From Roseovarius sp. MMSF_3281 (GTDB taxonomy: Bacteria > Pseudomonadota > Alphaproteobacteria > Rhodobacterales > Rhodobacteraceae): DNA of 64,000 nt. Location: the NCBI RefSeq assembly GCF_030733685.1, contig NZ_JASHIM010000006.1, forward strand, positions 62,001 to 126,000, written 5' to 3'. The notes under the pieces were generated by a model, which had not been told where the DNA came from, did not search any database, and saw nothing but the letters and a program-made list of their open reading frames with translations. Of this stretch, positions 42,387 through 52,249 are shown piece after piece; the stretch's first letter is position 1, and every line of letters begins with the position of its first letter. A program made the translations under genes and the position numbers.

Positions 42387-42689
42387 ATGATCTCCCTTCG
42401 CATCTCAGCCTATATCGCCCTGGCCATCGGCGCCTTTCTATTATTCTTCGCGGCTGTTGAAGAGAGTTTTGTACCACTACCCTTTGGGGTGACCGGCTTG
42501 CTCTTCGGTGTGCTTTTCCTCGCGGCGGACAAGGCGTTGATGTTATTAACTGAGATTCGCGACAGCCTGTTGGCGGTAAAGCAGGATGAGGTTCTTGAGG
42601 CCCCGGTCCCGAGTTCTGATACGGTTGATATGTCGGACCTCTCAGAGCGTCTGAGTTCCGCTAAAACCCGTGCCGAAAAGCGCGTTTAG
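42387..42689 (+). CDS. Small two-helix membrane protein, unknown
   Basis: 100 residues. Two hydrophobic helices (ISAYIALAIGAFLLFFAAVEES and FGVTGLLFGVLFLAADKALMLL) then a polar tail. The N-terminus faces into the membrane with no cleavage site. Base composition is more AT-rich than the neighbours. It lies between the repressor fragment and a repeat-bearing gap, so it may belong to a remnant of accessory DNA. I do not recognise a family. Confidence 0.55.
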   Translation: MISLRISAYIALAIGAFLLFFAAVEESFVPLPFGVTGLLFGVLFLAADKALMLLTEIRDSLLAVKQDEVLEAPVPSSDTVDMSDLSERLSSAKTRAEKRV

Positions 42690-42709
42690 CTGCCGTTTCT
42701 CTGCGAAAA

Positions 42710-42827
42710 TCAGTTCCCAGTTCGAATTCACGATAAATCACGCCGTGATTGCGTAAGGCGTTGTTTTCGCGCCGTTTATCTCGTTCTGGGAACTCGGCAG
42801 GCAACTGGGCCGGTCAGTTCCCAGTTC
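42710..42827. repeat. Direct and inverted copies of a CAGTTCCCAGTTC motif
   Basis: The 14-mer TCAGTTCCCAGTTC occurs at 42710-42723 and again at 42814-42827. A near-inverted copy (GTTCTGGGAACTC) lies between them at 42783-42795. The repeats could be recombination end sites or operators. The gap 42690-43263 (574 bases) has no convincing gene: the long plus-strand frame has atypical composition and no domain. Confidence 0.5.
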
Positions 42828-43070
42828 CGAAGGGGGCTTTGGGGGCGCTTTCATGCTTTAATGTGCCCGCCAATGGCCCGTTTAACCCTTGTTTAAAAGG
42901 CCTTTCGCGCCGCGCCCTCTGCCCCACAGCCCCTCTAGGTCGCCCACAGGCCCTTTTGCGCGATCTCTGCAAACACCTTTGCAATCCGCCCACCACGACA
43001 CCACCCGCCCTATCGCCCTTTTTTACAAGGCTCGTCCACGAAAGTCCGGGGTCATCGCGGTTCTTCCAGA

Positions 43071-43129
43071 TACTGCAATACTCTGTGTCACCATACATAC
43101 GTTGTAGGGGGACAGACATTATTGCAGTA
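43071..43129. promoter_or_regulatory. Widely spaced inverted repeat TACTGCAATA / TATTGCAGTA
   Basis: A perfect 10-bp inverted repeat (43071-43080 and 43120-43129) separated by 39 bases, about 135 bases upstream of the YfgM-like gene. The spacing would suit a looping or dimer-of-dimers repressor. No regulator is adjacent. Confidence 0.35.
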
Positions 43130-43263
43130 ACCGGAAGAGCCGCGATGATGGCGGAACAACCCGGACTGGCCCGCCCTGCGCCCCTTTGCTGTCATGCGGG
43201 CTGCCCCTTGGCAGGGGCGGGGCTTCGCGATAAGAGGGGGCAATATTCGCAAGGGGGGCGCGC

Positions 43264-43947
43264 GTGAGCGACACCGACAGTTTTATCGACGAAGTGACCG
43301 AAGAGGTCCGGCGCGACCGCTTGTTCGGCCTGATGAAGCGTTATGGCTGGATTGCTGGCTTGGCAGTGCTGCTGATCGTGGGCGGCGCGGCATGGAACGA
43401 ATGGCGCAAGGCGCAGGACCGCGCCGAAGCCGAAGCCTTTGGCGATGCCATCAAATCCGCGTTGGAGCTGCCCGAACGCGACGCCCGGGCCGATGCCCTG
43501 GCCGCCATCGAGGCCCCCGATGCCGGTGGGCAGGCTGTGGTTGACCTTCTGACGGCTGCCGAATTCGGCACCCAGAACGCGCAAGACGCCGCCAACCGCC
43601 TTCTGGCCGTGGCCGACCGCGATGGGATTGAACCGGTTTACCGGCAATTGGCCACGCTCAAGGCCGTGGCGCTTCCGGACTCGGGGCTTTCGTTGGATGA
43701 CCGCCGGGCGCGACTGGACGGCTTGGCGCTGTCGGGGGGGCTTGTGCGGCTTCTGGCCGAGGAACAATTGGCCATGATCGATATTGAAACGGGTGACACC
43801 GCGGCGGCCATTGACCGTTTGACGCAGGTTGCTCAGGACGCTCAGGCAACCGCAGGCTTGCGTCGGCGCGTGTCTCAAGTGATTGTAGCTCTCGGTGGCG
43901 ACCTGCCAGAGGCGGGTGCGACGGGGCAACTCGGCAACGAGGGCTAG
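43264..43947 (+). CDS. YfgM-like tetratricopeptide membrane protein
   Basis: 227 residues. A short cytoplasmic N-terminus (DSFIDEVTEEVRRDRLFGLMKRYG) leads to one membrane helix (WIAGLAVLLIVGGAAWNEW), then a periplasmic TPR-like domain. This is the plan of YfgM, an ancillary subunit at the SecYEG exit that helps outer-membrane protein traffic. The gene order YfgM-like, BamB, Der matches the yfgM-bamB-der order of E. coli, which supports the assignment. It begins with GTG 43264 after AAGGGGGGCG. Confidence 0.85.
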   Translation: MSDTDSFIDEVTEEVRRDRLFGLMKRYGWIAGLAVLLIVGGAAWNEWRKAQDRAEAEAFGDAIKSALELPERDARADALAAIEAPDAGGQAVVDLLTAAEFGTQNAQDAANRLLAVADRDGIEPVYRQLATLKAVALPDSGLSLDDRRARLDGLALSGGLVRLLAEEQLAMIDIETGDTAAAIDRLTQVAQDAQATAGLRRRVSQVIVALGGDLPEAGATGQLGNEG

Positions 43948-44007
43948 AAAACCACCCGTGGGCCAAAAGGGCCCGCGCGTGAAAGGTTAGGAACGGGGGC
44001 AAAGGCG

Positions 44008-45333
44008 TTGAAATCCACGGCAATCTTTCTGGGACTCTCCGTAGTCCTGTCGCTTGCGGCTTGTGACAAACGCGAGGCGATCCTTCAAGGTGAGCGTGAG
44101 AACATTCGCTCGATCCTCTCCGATGACGCGACCGCCGCCCCTGATGCTCGGCCGCAAAACCGGGCCTTGCCCCTGTCTTTGCCTGCCGCTCGCAGCAATT
44201 CCGACTGGACGCAGGCCATCGCCACCCCGGCGACCCGTGTCGCGCATCCTGCGCTGGGCGCCGCACCGCAACGCATCTGGTCGGTCAATATCGGGTCAGG
44301 CGACGGTCGCCGCAGCCGCATCACCGCCGATCCGGTCGTCGCAGGCGGGCGCGTCTTCACCCTCGATTCGCAGGCCCAGGTTTCGGCGGTCAGCACCCAG
44401 GGCGAAGTGCTTTGGACAACCGATTTCACGCCGGCGAACGATCGGTCCTCGGATGCCTCCGGCGGTGGTCTGGCCTATGGCGACGGAAAACTTTTCGTGA
44501 CCTCGGGCTTTGGCCTGCTGACGGCGCTTGATCCGGCCACCGGCGCGCAGATCTGGCAACAGGATCTCGATGCCACCTCCACGGGGGATCCCACGGTGCG
44601 CGACGGGATGGTTTACCTCGTTGCGGGCGACGAGATCGCCTGGGCCATCAATTCCGATACCGGCCGTATCGAATGGCGCCTTGGCGGCACGCCCGACATC
44701 AACAACGTGCTGGGCGGTCCGGCCCCTGCGGTTACCGATAAATACGCTGTCTTTGCCTTCGGCGCAGGCGAGCTTCAGGGCGCCTTCCGCAAAGGCGGCT
44801 TGCGCCTTTGGGATGCGCAGGTGGCGGGCACCCGGGATGGCTTTGCCAGTGCCTTGGTCGACGATATCACCGGCGCCCCCGTGGTGGATGGCGATACCGT
44901 CTATGTCGGAAACCATTCCGGGCGCACGGTTGCGCTCAACATCGCCAACGGCGAACGCCTTTGGACGGCCAACGAAGGTCCGCTTAACCGGCTCTGGCCT
45001 GCGGGCGACTCGGTGTTCATGATCTCGGACCGGAATGAGCTTTTGCGCCTCTCCGCCGAGGATGGCAGCCGCATTTGGGGGCAGGCCCTGCCGTTCTTCA
45101 CCAAGAAACGGGTGCGCCGGCAAACCCAGATTTTCGGCCACTACGGCCCGGTGATCGCTGGCGGGCAACTGATCGTGGCCTCGTCAGACGAGAAACTGCG
45201 CTTCTTTGATCCGGTCAACGGCGCCCTTCGCCGGACGATAGAGCTGCCGGGCGGGGCCACCTCGAACCCGGTGGTGGCGGGCCAAACGCTCTATGTCGTG
45301 TCGAAGAAGGGGCAATTGCACGCTTTCCGTTGA
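44008..45333 (+). CDS. bamB: PQQ-like beta-propeller lipoprotein BamB
   Basis: 441 residues. A component of the outer-membrane beta-barrel assembly machine. The lipobox is LSLAAC (Cys near residue 18), so it is a lipoprotein. The rest is an eight-bladed propeller: repeats such as GRVFTLDSQAQVSAVSTQGEVLWTTDF, LTALDPATGAQIWQQDLD, ALNIANGERLWTANEG and LSAEDGSRIWGQALP. Translation appears to begin with TTG at 44008, which places the signal peptide MKSTAIFLGL directly behind GGGGGCAAAGGC; no ATG is available in a suitable place. Confidence 0.92.
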   Translation: MKSTAIFLGLSVVLSLAACDKREAILQGERENIRSILSDDATAAPDARPQNRALPLSLPAARSNSDWTQAIATPATRVAHPALGAAPQRIWSVNIGSGDGRRSRITADPVVAGGRVFTLDSQAQVSAVSTQGEVLWTTDFTPANDRSSDASGGGLAYGDGKLFVTSGFGLLTALDPATGAQIWQQDLDATSTGDPTVRDGMVYLVAGDEIAWAINSDTGRIEWRLGGTPDINNVLGGPAPAVTDKYAVFAFGAGELQGAFRKGGLRLWDAQVAGTRDGFASALVDDITGAPVVDGDTVYVGNHSGRTVALNIANGERLWTANEGPLNRLWPAGDSVFMISDRNELLRLSAEDGSRIWGQALPFFTKKRVRRQTQIFGHYGPVIAGGQLIVASSDEKLRFFDPVNGALRRTIELPGGATSNPVVAGQTLYVVSKKGQLHAFR

Positions 45334-45382
45334 CGCGCCGATGCTGTAACAGGGCGGCTTGACCCGCCCCGGAGCCTGAATC

Positions 45383-46852
45383 ATGAGTTTCACCCTTGCC
45401 ATCGTGGGCCGCCCGAACGTGGGCAAATCCACGCTGTTCAATCGCCTTGTCGGCAAGCGCCTTGCCCTGGTCGATGACCAACCCGGCGTTACCCGCGACC
45501 TGCGCGAAGGCGAAGCGCGGCTTGGCGATCTGCGATTTACGGTGATCGACACCGCGGGCCTGGAAGAGGCCACCGACGATTCGCTGCAAGGGCGGATGCG
45601 GCGGCTGACAGAACGCGCGGTGGACATGGCCGATGTCTGCCTCTTTCTGATCGACGCCCGTGCGGGCGTCACGCCAAGCGATGAAGTCTTCGCCGATATC
45701 CTGCGCCGCCGTGCCGATCACGTGATCCTTGGCTGCAACAAGGCCGAAGGCAGTGCCGCCGATGCCGGTGTTTACGAATCCTACGGCCTTGGCCTTGGTG
45801 AACCCGTGCGGCTCAGCGCCGAACACGGCGAGGGCATGAACGAGCTTTATTCGCTCCTTGCCCCCGTGGCCGAAACCTATGAGGAACGCGCCCAAGCCAA
45901 TGCGCCCGAGGTCGAAGTTGATGTCGACGAAGAGGGGGAGGTTGATCCCGACGCGCCGATCAAACCCACCGTCGACAAACCGCTTCAGGTGGCTGTCATC
46001 GGCCGCCCCAACGCCGGCAAATCCACACTGATCAACAAGATTCTTGGCGAAGACCGGCTTTTAACCGGCCCCGAGGCCGGGATCACCCGCGACTCGATCT
46101 CGCTCACGCTGGATTGGGAGGGGATGCCGACCCGCGTTTTCGACACCGCCGGCATGCGCAAACGCGCCAAGGTACAGGACAAGGTCGAAAAACTCTCGGT
46201 CGCCGATGGTCTGCGGGCGGTGAAATTCGCCGAGGTGGTCGTTGTCCTGCTGGATGCCGCCATCCCGTTCGAACAACAAGACCTGCGCATCGCCGACCTG
46301 GCCGAACGCGAAGGCCGCGCCGTGGTCGTGGCGGTGAACAAGTGGGACGTCGAGGCCGAGAAACAGCAAAAGCTGCGCGACCTGCGCGAAGCCTTTGAAC
46401 GCCTTTTGCCGCAATTGCGCGGCGCCCCCCTGGTCACCGTGTCGGCCAAGACGGGCAAGGGGCTGGACCGGCTGCGCGCGGCGGTGGAAAAGGCGCATGA
46501 CGTCTGGAACACCCGGATTTCCACCGCGCAACTGAACCGTTGGCTGACGGGCATGATCGAGGCCCATCCCCCCCCCGCGCCGGGTGGGCGCCGGATCAAA
46601 CTGCGTTACATGACCCAAGCCAAAACCCGGCCCCCCGGGTTCGTTGTCATGTGCTCGCATCCCGACAAACTGCCGGAAAGCTATTCGCGGTATCTGGTGA
46701 ATGGCCTGCGGGAAGATTTCGATATGCCGGGCACGCCGATCCGCCTGCACATGCGCTCGCAATCTTCCAAGAATCCCTACAAGAACAAGAAGAAATCAAC
46801 GCCCTCGCGCCTGCGCAAGCATATCCAAGGCCGGGGCGGCGCACAGGGTTAA
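45383..46852 (+). CDS. der: Ribosome biogenesis GTPase Der (EngA)
   Basis: 489 residues. Two tandem GTPase domains: [12 protein letters not shown] near residue 9 and [13 protein letters not shown] near residue 207. Each is followed by its G3 motif (DTAGLEEA and [10 protein letters not shown]) and G4 (NKAE and NKWD). The acidic linker ([12 protein letters not shown]) separates them. The KH-like C-terminal domain ends with a basic tail ([17 protein letters not shown]). It acts in 50S assembly. It is convergent with the TspO-like gene with a 4-base overlap. Confidence 0.96.
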   Translation: MSFTLAIVGRPNVGKSTLFNRLVGKRLALVDDQPGVTRDLREGEARLGDLRFTVIDTAGLEEATDDSLQGRMRRLTERAVDMADVCLFLIDARAGVTPSDEVFADILRRRADHVILGCNKAEGSAADAGVYESYGLGLGEPVRLSAEHGEGMNELYSLLAPVAETYEERAQANAPEVEVDVDEEGEVDPDAPIKPTVDKPLQVAVIGRPNAGKSTLINKILGEDRLLTGPEAGITRDSISLTLDWEGMPTRVFDTAGMRKRAKVQDKVEKLSVADGLRAVKFAEVVVVLLDAAIPFEQQDLRIADLAEREGRAVVVAVNKWDVEAEKQQKLRDLREAFERLLPQLRGAPLVTVSAKTGKGLDRLRAAVEKAHDVWNTRISTAQLNRWLTGMIEAHPPPAPGGRRIKLRYMTQAKTRPPGFVVMCSHPDKLPESYSRYLVNGLREDFDMPGTPIRLHMRSQSSKNPYKNKKKSTPSRLRKHIQGRGGAQG

Positions 46853-47598
46853 CGCTTATCGGGCCTGCTCAGGCCGTCTGCGCGCGACAGGCCCGCATGG
46901 GCCTGCCAAGCGCTGAGCGCCAGCATCACAATGCCCGCCGTGCACAGCGCCAGCACCGCCCAGTTCGCCGTGCCGAGGTTGGCCACCACCACGCCCACCA
47001 GCGCCCAGATCACCGCGCCCACATACTCGGGCGTATCACCGCGCAGGGACATGATGACCAAGGCAATCACCAATGCCAGCACGATCATCGCCAGCGCCGC
47101 CAGTCGCTCGCCCAGAATGCCATGCCCGGCCAGCATAAGCCCCAAGGCCACGCAGGAGGCGGCGGTCAACCACCCGGCATAAAGTGCAATCGGGGTTCGT
47201 AGCCAAAGCCTGTCACCGTTGCCCGCACTTAACAGTGCCCAAAGGGCGGTCACCAGCATGATCCAGATCAGCACCGTCGCCCAAAGGGGCGAGATCTGCG
47301 CCACCGGGATCTAGGCCGCGCCGACCACGAGGCTGGCAACCAATGGCCAGCGCATCGCGTCCCACCCGGGCGAATCCGCCCGCTTGAGCAGCCCGAACAG
47401 GCCACCGGCGAGCAGCCAAAGGTAAATCAGACCCCAGATCGCGAAGGCATAGCCGGCCGGTTGAACCGGCGGATCGTCCTGCGGAACAGGAAACTGATCG
47501 GGCCGAAACCCGGCGAACCCGTCGCTCATCAAAGGCGAAAGGGCAAAGGCCAAGGCGGCGGTGACGACGAAAATGGCTTTCATCCGTTCCATGCCCAT
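46849..47598 (-). pseudogene. TspO/MBR-related membrane protein interrupted by an amber codon
   Basis: One frame of 250 codons from ATG 47598 is broken by TAG at 47311-47313 (codon 96). Coding resumes in the same frame right after (VAQISPLWATVLIWIM). Homology-style reading (LVVGAA-stop-IPVAQ) suggests a Trp codon TGG became TAG. The first part has a signal-like helix and QPAGYAFAIWGLIYLWLLAGG; the second has four to five helices. It resembles Trp-rich sensory/TspO-like proteins. GTG 47304 could allow an internal restart, but a functional product is doubtful. ATG 47592 and 47583 are other starts. Confidence 0.75.
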
Positions 47599-47749
47599 GA
47601 TCTGGGGCGCGTCTTGCCGCCGGTCAATGCCACGGGGGGCAGATTCACGTTATGCGTGTTTTTTGTCGTCGTCAAAGCGACACGTCTGTTATGATAGGCC
47701 GATGTATTGAAGGGCTCGTCCCATGGTTTCCAATTGCACGAGGCATGCC

Positions 47750-48748
47750 ATGACCGCCGAAGAGATCAAAACCCACACCCGCCGATATGCCCGCAAAAGC
47801 GATGCCTTGGGCGCGCTTTCCCTGCTGGTCACATTCGCCACTTATATCGCCGCCCTCTGGATCGGGGCGCTTTACGCCAACCAGCCGCTGATCGTTGCGC
47901 CGATGGTCGTGCTCCTCGCTTTTGCCTCGGTACGGCTTTACGTTTTGCAACATGACTGCGGGCATTATTCCCTGTTTTCCACGCGCCGCTTGAACGATCT
48001 TGCGGGGCACGCCCTGTCGCTGCCCTCGCTGACGCCCTACCGGGTGATGCAGTACAATCACAACCTGCACCACGCCTACCTTGGCAACCTCGACCACCGC
48101 GAAACCACCGAGGTCTATACCATGACCCTTGCCGAATGGCAGGCCGCGCCGTTCGGGCGGCGGCTGTGGTACAGGCTTTACCGCAACCCGGTGCTGATGC
48201 TGGGGCTGGGCGGGATTTACGCCTATTTCATCGCCTACCGCTGGCCGGTGAATACCCGCAAGGTGGGCGCGTGGGGCGTTGTGGCGCATAACATCGCCGT
48301 TCTGGGCTATGTCGCGGCGATCTGGTGGGCGCTTGGCGCGGCGGGGCTGGCCATCTGGGCGCTAAGCGCAGTGCTGGCTGGCGCGATTGGCGTGTTCCTC
48401 GTCTACCTGCAACATAATTTCGAGGAAACTTATTGGGACCGTAAACCCGATCTGGATTTCCACAAGGCCACGCTGGAGGGGTCAAGCTCACTCGATCTGG
48501 GCTGGCTTTGGGATATCGGCACTGGCAATATCGCCTATCACGACCTGCACCATTTCAACCCCGGCGTGCCCTCTTATCGACTTCGCGCCTGTCAAAAGGC
48601 GCTGCCCGCGCATCTGCGCCCGCACGATCCGATCCGCTGGCCCGAAGCGCTGCGCAGCTTTCGGTTGAAACTCTGGGATGAGGACGCGGGGCGCTTGGTG
48701 CCCTTTCCCAAGCCGGGTACGGCGCAGGGGCCGGTGGCCGCGGAATAG
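47750..48748 (+). CDS. Membrane fatty acid desaturase
   Basis: 332 residues. The three histidine boxes that bind the di-iron centre are present: HDCGHYSLF, HNLHHAYLGNLDHRE, and YHDLHHFNPGVPSYRL. Hydrophobic segments flank them (LLVTFATYIAALWIGALYA, IVAPMVVLLAFASVRLYVL, VVAHNIAVLGYVAAIWWALG). It introduces a double bond into lipids or fatty acids, or acts on another hydrophobic compound. ATG 47750 is preceded by GAGG; ATG 47723 is an alternative. Downstream 48794-48818 contains an AGGATATTTTTGG-type string. Confidence 0.9.
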   Translation: MTAEEIKTHTRRYARKSDALGALSLLVTFATYIAALWIGALYANQPLIVAPMVVLLAFASVRLYVLQHDCGHYSLFSTRRLNDLAGHALSLPSLTPYRVMQYNHNLHHAYLGNLDHRETTEVYTMTLAEWQAAPFGRRLWYRLYRNPVLMLGLGGIYAYFIAYRWPVNTRKVGAWGVVAHNIAVLGYVAAIWWALGAAGLAIWALSAVLAGAIGVFLVYLQHNFEETYWDRKPDLDFHKATLEGSSSLDLGWLWDIGTGNIAYHDLHHFNPGVPSYRLRACQKALPAHLRPHDPIRWPEALRSFRLKLWDEDAGRLVPFPKPGTAQGPVAAE

Positions 48749-48824
48749 ACGGGGTGGGGGGGCTTTGCCCCCTCGGCCTTTGGCCTCACCCCCAGGATAT
48801 TTTTGGCCAGAAGAAAGGGAGGCG

Positions 48825-50117
48825 TTACGCCAGTTCCCCCTCGGCGGTCAGGCGGGTCTTGCCGCGCAGATAGGGGTGCAACACCTCGGGCAGGGTGACC
48901 GAGCCATCGGTCTGCTGACCGTTCTCCAGCACCGCAATCAGGCAACGCCCCACCGCAAGGCCCGAGCCATTGAGCGTATGCACGAACTGTGGCTTGCCGC
49001 CGCCTTCGGGCTTGAACCGGCCATTCATCCGGCGCGCCTGAAAATCGCCGCAGACCGAGACCGAGGAAATCTCGCGGTAAGTATCCTGCCCGGGCAACCA
49101 GACCTCGATGTCATGGGTGCGCCGCGCGCCGAACCCCATGTCGCCGGTGCACAGCACGATGGTGCGGTAGGGCAGGCCCAAGCGCTCCAGAATACCCTGC
49201 GCGCAGTCGGTCATGCGGTCCAGTTCCGCGCGGCTGTGATCGGGGTGGGTGATCGACACCATCTCGACCTTTTCGAACTGGTGCTGGCGCAGCATGCCCG
49301 CCGTGTCCTTGCCCGCGCTGCCCGCTTCCGAGCGGAAACACTGGGTATGGGCGACGAAGCGCTTGGGCAGGCTGCTTTCCTCGACGGTCTCGCCATTGAC
49401 GATATTGGTCAGCGGCACCTCGGCGGTCGGCACCAGCCACCAGCCATTGGTCGTCTGATAGCTGTCCTCGCCGAACTTCGGCAACTGCCCGGTGCCATAC
49501 ATCATGTCATCACGCACCAGCACAGGCGTCCAAGTCTCGGACAGCCCATTTTCCTCGACATGCGTGTCGATCATGAATTGCGCCAAGGCCCGGTGCACAC
49601 GCGCCACTGCCCCCTTCAGCACCACGAAGCGCGAGCCCGACAGTTTTGCCGCCAGTTCGAAATCCATCCCCGGCACCACGCCGGACAGTTCAAAATGCTC
49701 CTTGGGGGCGAAATCGAACACCTTGGGCGTGCCCCAGCGGTGAATTTCCAGGTTGTCGTCCTCATCCTCGCCATCGGGGATATCGTCCATCGGCAGGTTG
49801 GGCAGGCCCATCAGCATATCGGTCAGCTTCCGGTCCAATTCCTTGGCCTCGGCCTGCATCGTCGCGACCTCGGCCTTTTTCTCCCCGACCAGCGCACGCA
49901 GCCGCTCAAATTCCGCCTCGTCGCCCTTGGCCTTGGCGGCACCCACCGCCTTGGAGGCCTTGTTTTGCTCGGCCTGCGCGGTTTCGGCGGCCAGAATTTT
50001 GGCCCGCCGCGCCTCATCCAGCTCAAGAATGGGGCGTGATGCCCCCTCGACCCCACGGCGCGCCATGGCGGCGTCAAACTGGGCGGGGTTTTCACGGATC
50101 GCGCGGATATCGTGCAT
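48825..50117 (-). CDS. serS: Seryl-tRNA synthetase
   Basis: 430 residues, normal length. A class II synthetase with the N-terminal coiled-coil tRNA arm ([37 protein letters not shown]). The catalytic part contains [10 protein letters not shown], motif 2 [28 protein letters not shown] and motif 3 [18 protein letters not shown]. The start [23 protein letters not shown] matches the family. The pentapeptide pair lies just upstream on the same strand, about 120 bases away. Confidence 0.97.
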   Translation of the reverse strand: MHDIRAIRENPAQFDAAMARRGVEGASRPILELDEARRAKILAAETAQAEQNKASKAVGAAKAKGDEAEFERLRALVGEKKAEVATMQAEAKELDRKLTDMLMGLPNLPMDDIPDGEDEDDNLEIHRWGTPKVFDFAPKEHFELSGVVPGMDFELAAKLSGSRFVVLKGAVARVHRALAQFMIDTHVEENGLSETWTPVLVRDDMMYGTGQLPKFGEDSYQTTNGWWLVPTAEVPLTNIVNGETVEESSLPKRFVAHTQCFRSEAGSAGKDTAGMLRQHQFEKVEMVSITHPDHSRAELDRMTDCAQGILERLGLPYRTIVLCTGDMGFGARRTHDIEVWLPGQDTYREISSVSVCGDFQARRMNGRFKPEGGGKPQFVHTLNGSGLAVGRCLIAVLENGQQTDGSVTLPEVLHPYLRGKTRLTAEGELA

Positions 50118-50235
50118 GGGTCTTGTCCTCGAACCTCTGAGTCGTCGCCCGCCTTATGCCCCAATTTTCGGGGGAGGTGTAGGGTGTGTGGTGGGACGAT
50201 AGGGCAGAGGGGTTAGGGTTTGGTGAATGGGGGTT

Positions 50236-51012
50236 TTAGGCGTCGGGTTTGGGCGGATCGGGGGGCGTGTAATGGTCGGGATCGGCCTGCCACTTGCGCC
50301 ATTCGGTTTGGAACTGGTCGTCGTCGAGTATGCTTTTGGGCCAATGCGCAGGCCAGCTTTCATCATTCGGCCCTTGGCCGCTGGGCAAAGTTACCGAAGC
50401 ATCGCCGAACATGTCTTGAACATGATTAAGCAACTGTTCGATCTCTGTGCAATCAAAATACCTTAACGCAGCACCACGTAGATCAGCCCATTTAAGTCTT
50501 GTGAGATTGTCCAACTCCGGATGAGTCAGATTCGCGCCCCGTAAGTTCGCCGCCACTAAATCGGTTCGTTGTAATTCGGCACCGCTCAAATCTGCTTCTT
50601 GCAAATTAGCTTGCCTTAGATTGGCATCTTGGAGCTTAGCAAACTCTAGGTTCGCTTTTTTCAAGTCTGCTCTCCTAAGGTCTGCCGCATTTAATTCTGC
50701 TAACCTTAGGTCGGCTTCATTGAGCGCCGCCGTGAAAAGCCGCGCGCCAACCATTTTTGCGCCCCGTAGCTTCGCCCCCCGTAGCTTCGCCCCCGCGAGG
50801 TTCGCCCCCTGTAGCGCAGCAAACTGAAGGTTGGCATGCTCGTAGTTGAGGCCTGATAAGTCAAAGCCTTGCAGGTTTGCCAGTCTCAAATCGATGCTGT
50901 CTTTGTGTCCACGTTTTGTGGTTTGTATACGACCTAGGCTTTGGACTGCGCTTTCCAAGTCGGGGCGAACCGGTTTTAACTCATCGGCCCAAACCCTGAT
51001 TTTATTAGTCAT
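50236..51012 (-). CDS. Pentapeptide-repeat protein
   Basis: 258 residues. Residues about 40-190 carry tandem A(D/N)Lxx repeats (ANLQGFDLSGLNYEHANLQF, GAKLRGAKLRGAKMVGARL, EADLRLAELNAADLRRADLKKANL), which fold as a right-handed quadrilateral beta-helix. The C-terminus is acidic and Trp/Pro-rich (SWPAHWPKSILDDDQ, DHYTPPDPPKPDA). It has no signal peptide. It starts one base after the stop of the upstream membrane-protein gene, so the two are coupled. GC is lower than neighbours. The function is unknown; some pentapeptide proteins mimic DNA or serve as scaffolds. Confidence 0.85.
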   Translation of the reverse strand: MTNKIRVWADELKPVRPDLESAVQSLGRIQTTKRGHKDSIDLRLANLQGFDLSGLNYEHANLQFAALQGANLAGAKLRGAKLRGAKMVGARLFTAALNEADLRLAELNAADLRRADLKKANLEFAKLQDANLRQANLQEADLSGAELQRTDLVAANLRGANLTHPELDNLTRLKWADLRGAALRYFDCTEIEQLLNHVQDMFGDASVTLPSGQGPNDESWPAHWPKSILDDDQFQTEWRKWQADPDHYTPPDPPKPDA

Positions 51013-51013
51013 T

Positions 51014-51715
51014 TTAAGACCCTTTTTCTGGCATCTCCTCTGGCGGGTAATCACGGCTTAACTCTCTGACATAAAGGGCCAAAGTCCGCATGATGCGTTC
51101 GGCTTCCGCCTCTCTCTCTTCGGCTAGTCCTTCCAGCCGGTCGATAGCTGCGGCCCGAACGAGAATATCGTCCTCCCATTCGGTCAAAACCTGTAGGTCT
51201 GGCTCTTCGCCAATGATCGTGGTCACTTGTCGCCGGGCAGCAAGGTCGGTTGTGGCGCTGTTTATCTTTTCATTGAATAAAGTCTCTTCAGCAGTATCCG
51301 TCTGCCGACGTGTCAGGATCAGTCGGTTGATCGTAATAGGCAGCGCAATCACCGCCCCTAGGACAGTCGTCAGCGCCGCCAATTGCGCCAAGGCAAAGCG
51401 CCATGTCCAAACCTCTTCTTTGCCCTCAGGCGGCTTGTGGAAGATGATGTCCCACAAAAGCATGTAAAGACCGACGAACAGGGTGACGGCGACGATCCCC
51501 CATGTCAGGGCCAAGATCAGGAACAGCACCGGATGCAATCGCCCCATGCCAAGGCCTTCGGCAAACTCTTGGATGCGTTTATCGGGGGTGGTGGGGCTGT
51601 CTATCTCAAGGCTCACCAACCACTGCACCACAAAGAACAGCGCCGTGAGGCCCAGAAAGATCCAGAGCATCGGATGGGTCACCACCCAAAGGTACGTTTC
51701 CGTCGCCTCACTCAT
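51014..51715 (-). CDS. Membrane protein partner of the pentapeptide-repeat protein
   Basis: 233 residues. Three hydrophobic helices (VTHPMLWIFLGLTALFFVVQWL; LFLILALTWGIVAVTLFVGLYMLL; LAQLAALTTVLGAVIALPITI) precede a helical cytoplasmic part (RLILTRRQTDTAEETLFNEKINSATTDLAA, VRAAAIDRLEGLAEEREAEAERIMRTLALYVREL). The RRQTDTAE and AIDRLEGLA segments resemble single-chain proteins in which such a membrane region is fused to pentapeptide repeats; here it is a separate gene. AGGGA precedes ATG 51715. No known function. Confidence 0.75.
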   Translation of the reverse strand: MSEATETYLWVVTHPMLWIFLGLTALFFVVQWLVSLEIDSPTTPDKRIQEFAEGLGMGRLHPVLFLILALTWGIVAVTLFVGLYMLLWDIIFHKPPEGKEEVWTWRFALAQLAALTTVLGAVIALPITINRLILTRRQTDTAEETLFNEKINSATTDLAARRQVTTIIGEEPDLQVLTEWEDDILVRAAAIDRLEGLAEEREAEAERIMRTLALYVRELSRDYPPEEMPEKGS

Positions 51716-51926
51716 CGCCAAATCCCTCGTCACACCGTGGCCCGATTCCGCAACCTAACCACGAAAACCGCCCCGCGCCCACCCTCGCAACCGCACCGAC
51801 GCAATGCCGACGTTTTACCGACGTCAAACCGACGCGGTTTTCGCACCTTGCAAATGCCCCCTTCGCCCCATAGGTTTCGCCGCAACTCGGCGGCCCTGCC
51901 GCGCCCCCATCTTAAGGACACGACCC

Positions 51927-52208
51927 ATGGAAGCCATTGGCCAGTTTATCCCCCTCATCCTGATTTTCGCGATCATGTATTTCCTGCTGATCCGCCCGCA
52001 ACAAAAGAAGCTCAAGGAGCATAAAGCGATGGTCGAGGCGCTGCGCCGGGGCGATCAGGTGATCACCCAAGGTGGGCTCATCGGCAAGGTCTCCAAGGTC
52101 AAGGACGAGGACGAGATCGAGGTTGACCTGGCCGAGGGTGTGCGCGTTCGCGTGGTCAAATCCACCATCGCCCAAGTGCTGTCGAAGACCGAGCCGGCGG
52201 AGGGGTAA
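51927..52208 (+). CDS. yajC: Preprotein translocase subunit YajC
   Basis: 93 residues. One N-terminal helix (IGQFIPLILIFAIMYFLLIRP) followed by QQKKLKEHKAMVEALRRGDQVITQGGLIGKVSKVKDEDEIEVDLAEGVRVRVVKSTIAQVL, the standard YajC sequence. It associates with SecDF at SecYEG. AAGGACACG precedes ATG 51927; an upstream in-frame extension has no site. Confidence 0.95.
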   Translation: MEAIGQFIPLILIFAIMYFLLIRPQQKKLKEHKAMVEALRRGDQVITQGGLIGKVSKVKDEDEIEVDLAEGVRVRVVKSTIAQVLSKTEPAEG

Positions 52209-52249
52209 AAGCCCTTCAACCTCTGACATCCTATTGAAAAGGCAGGATA

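Noticed and set aside
42749-43267. 172-codon plus-strand frame in the gap before the YfgM-like gene
   Set aside because: Pro/Leu/Cys-rich translation without domain, crossing repeats; judged non-coding.
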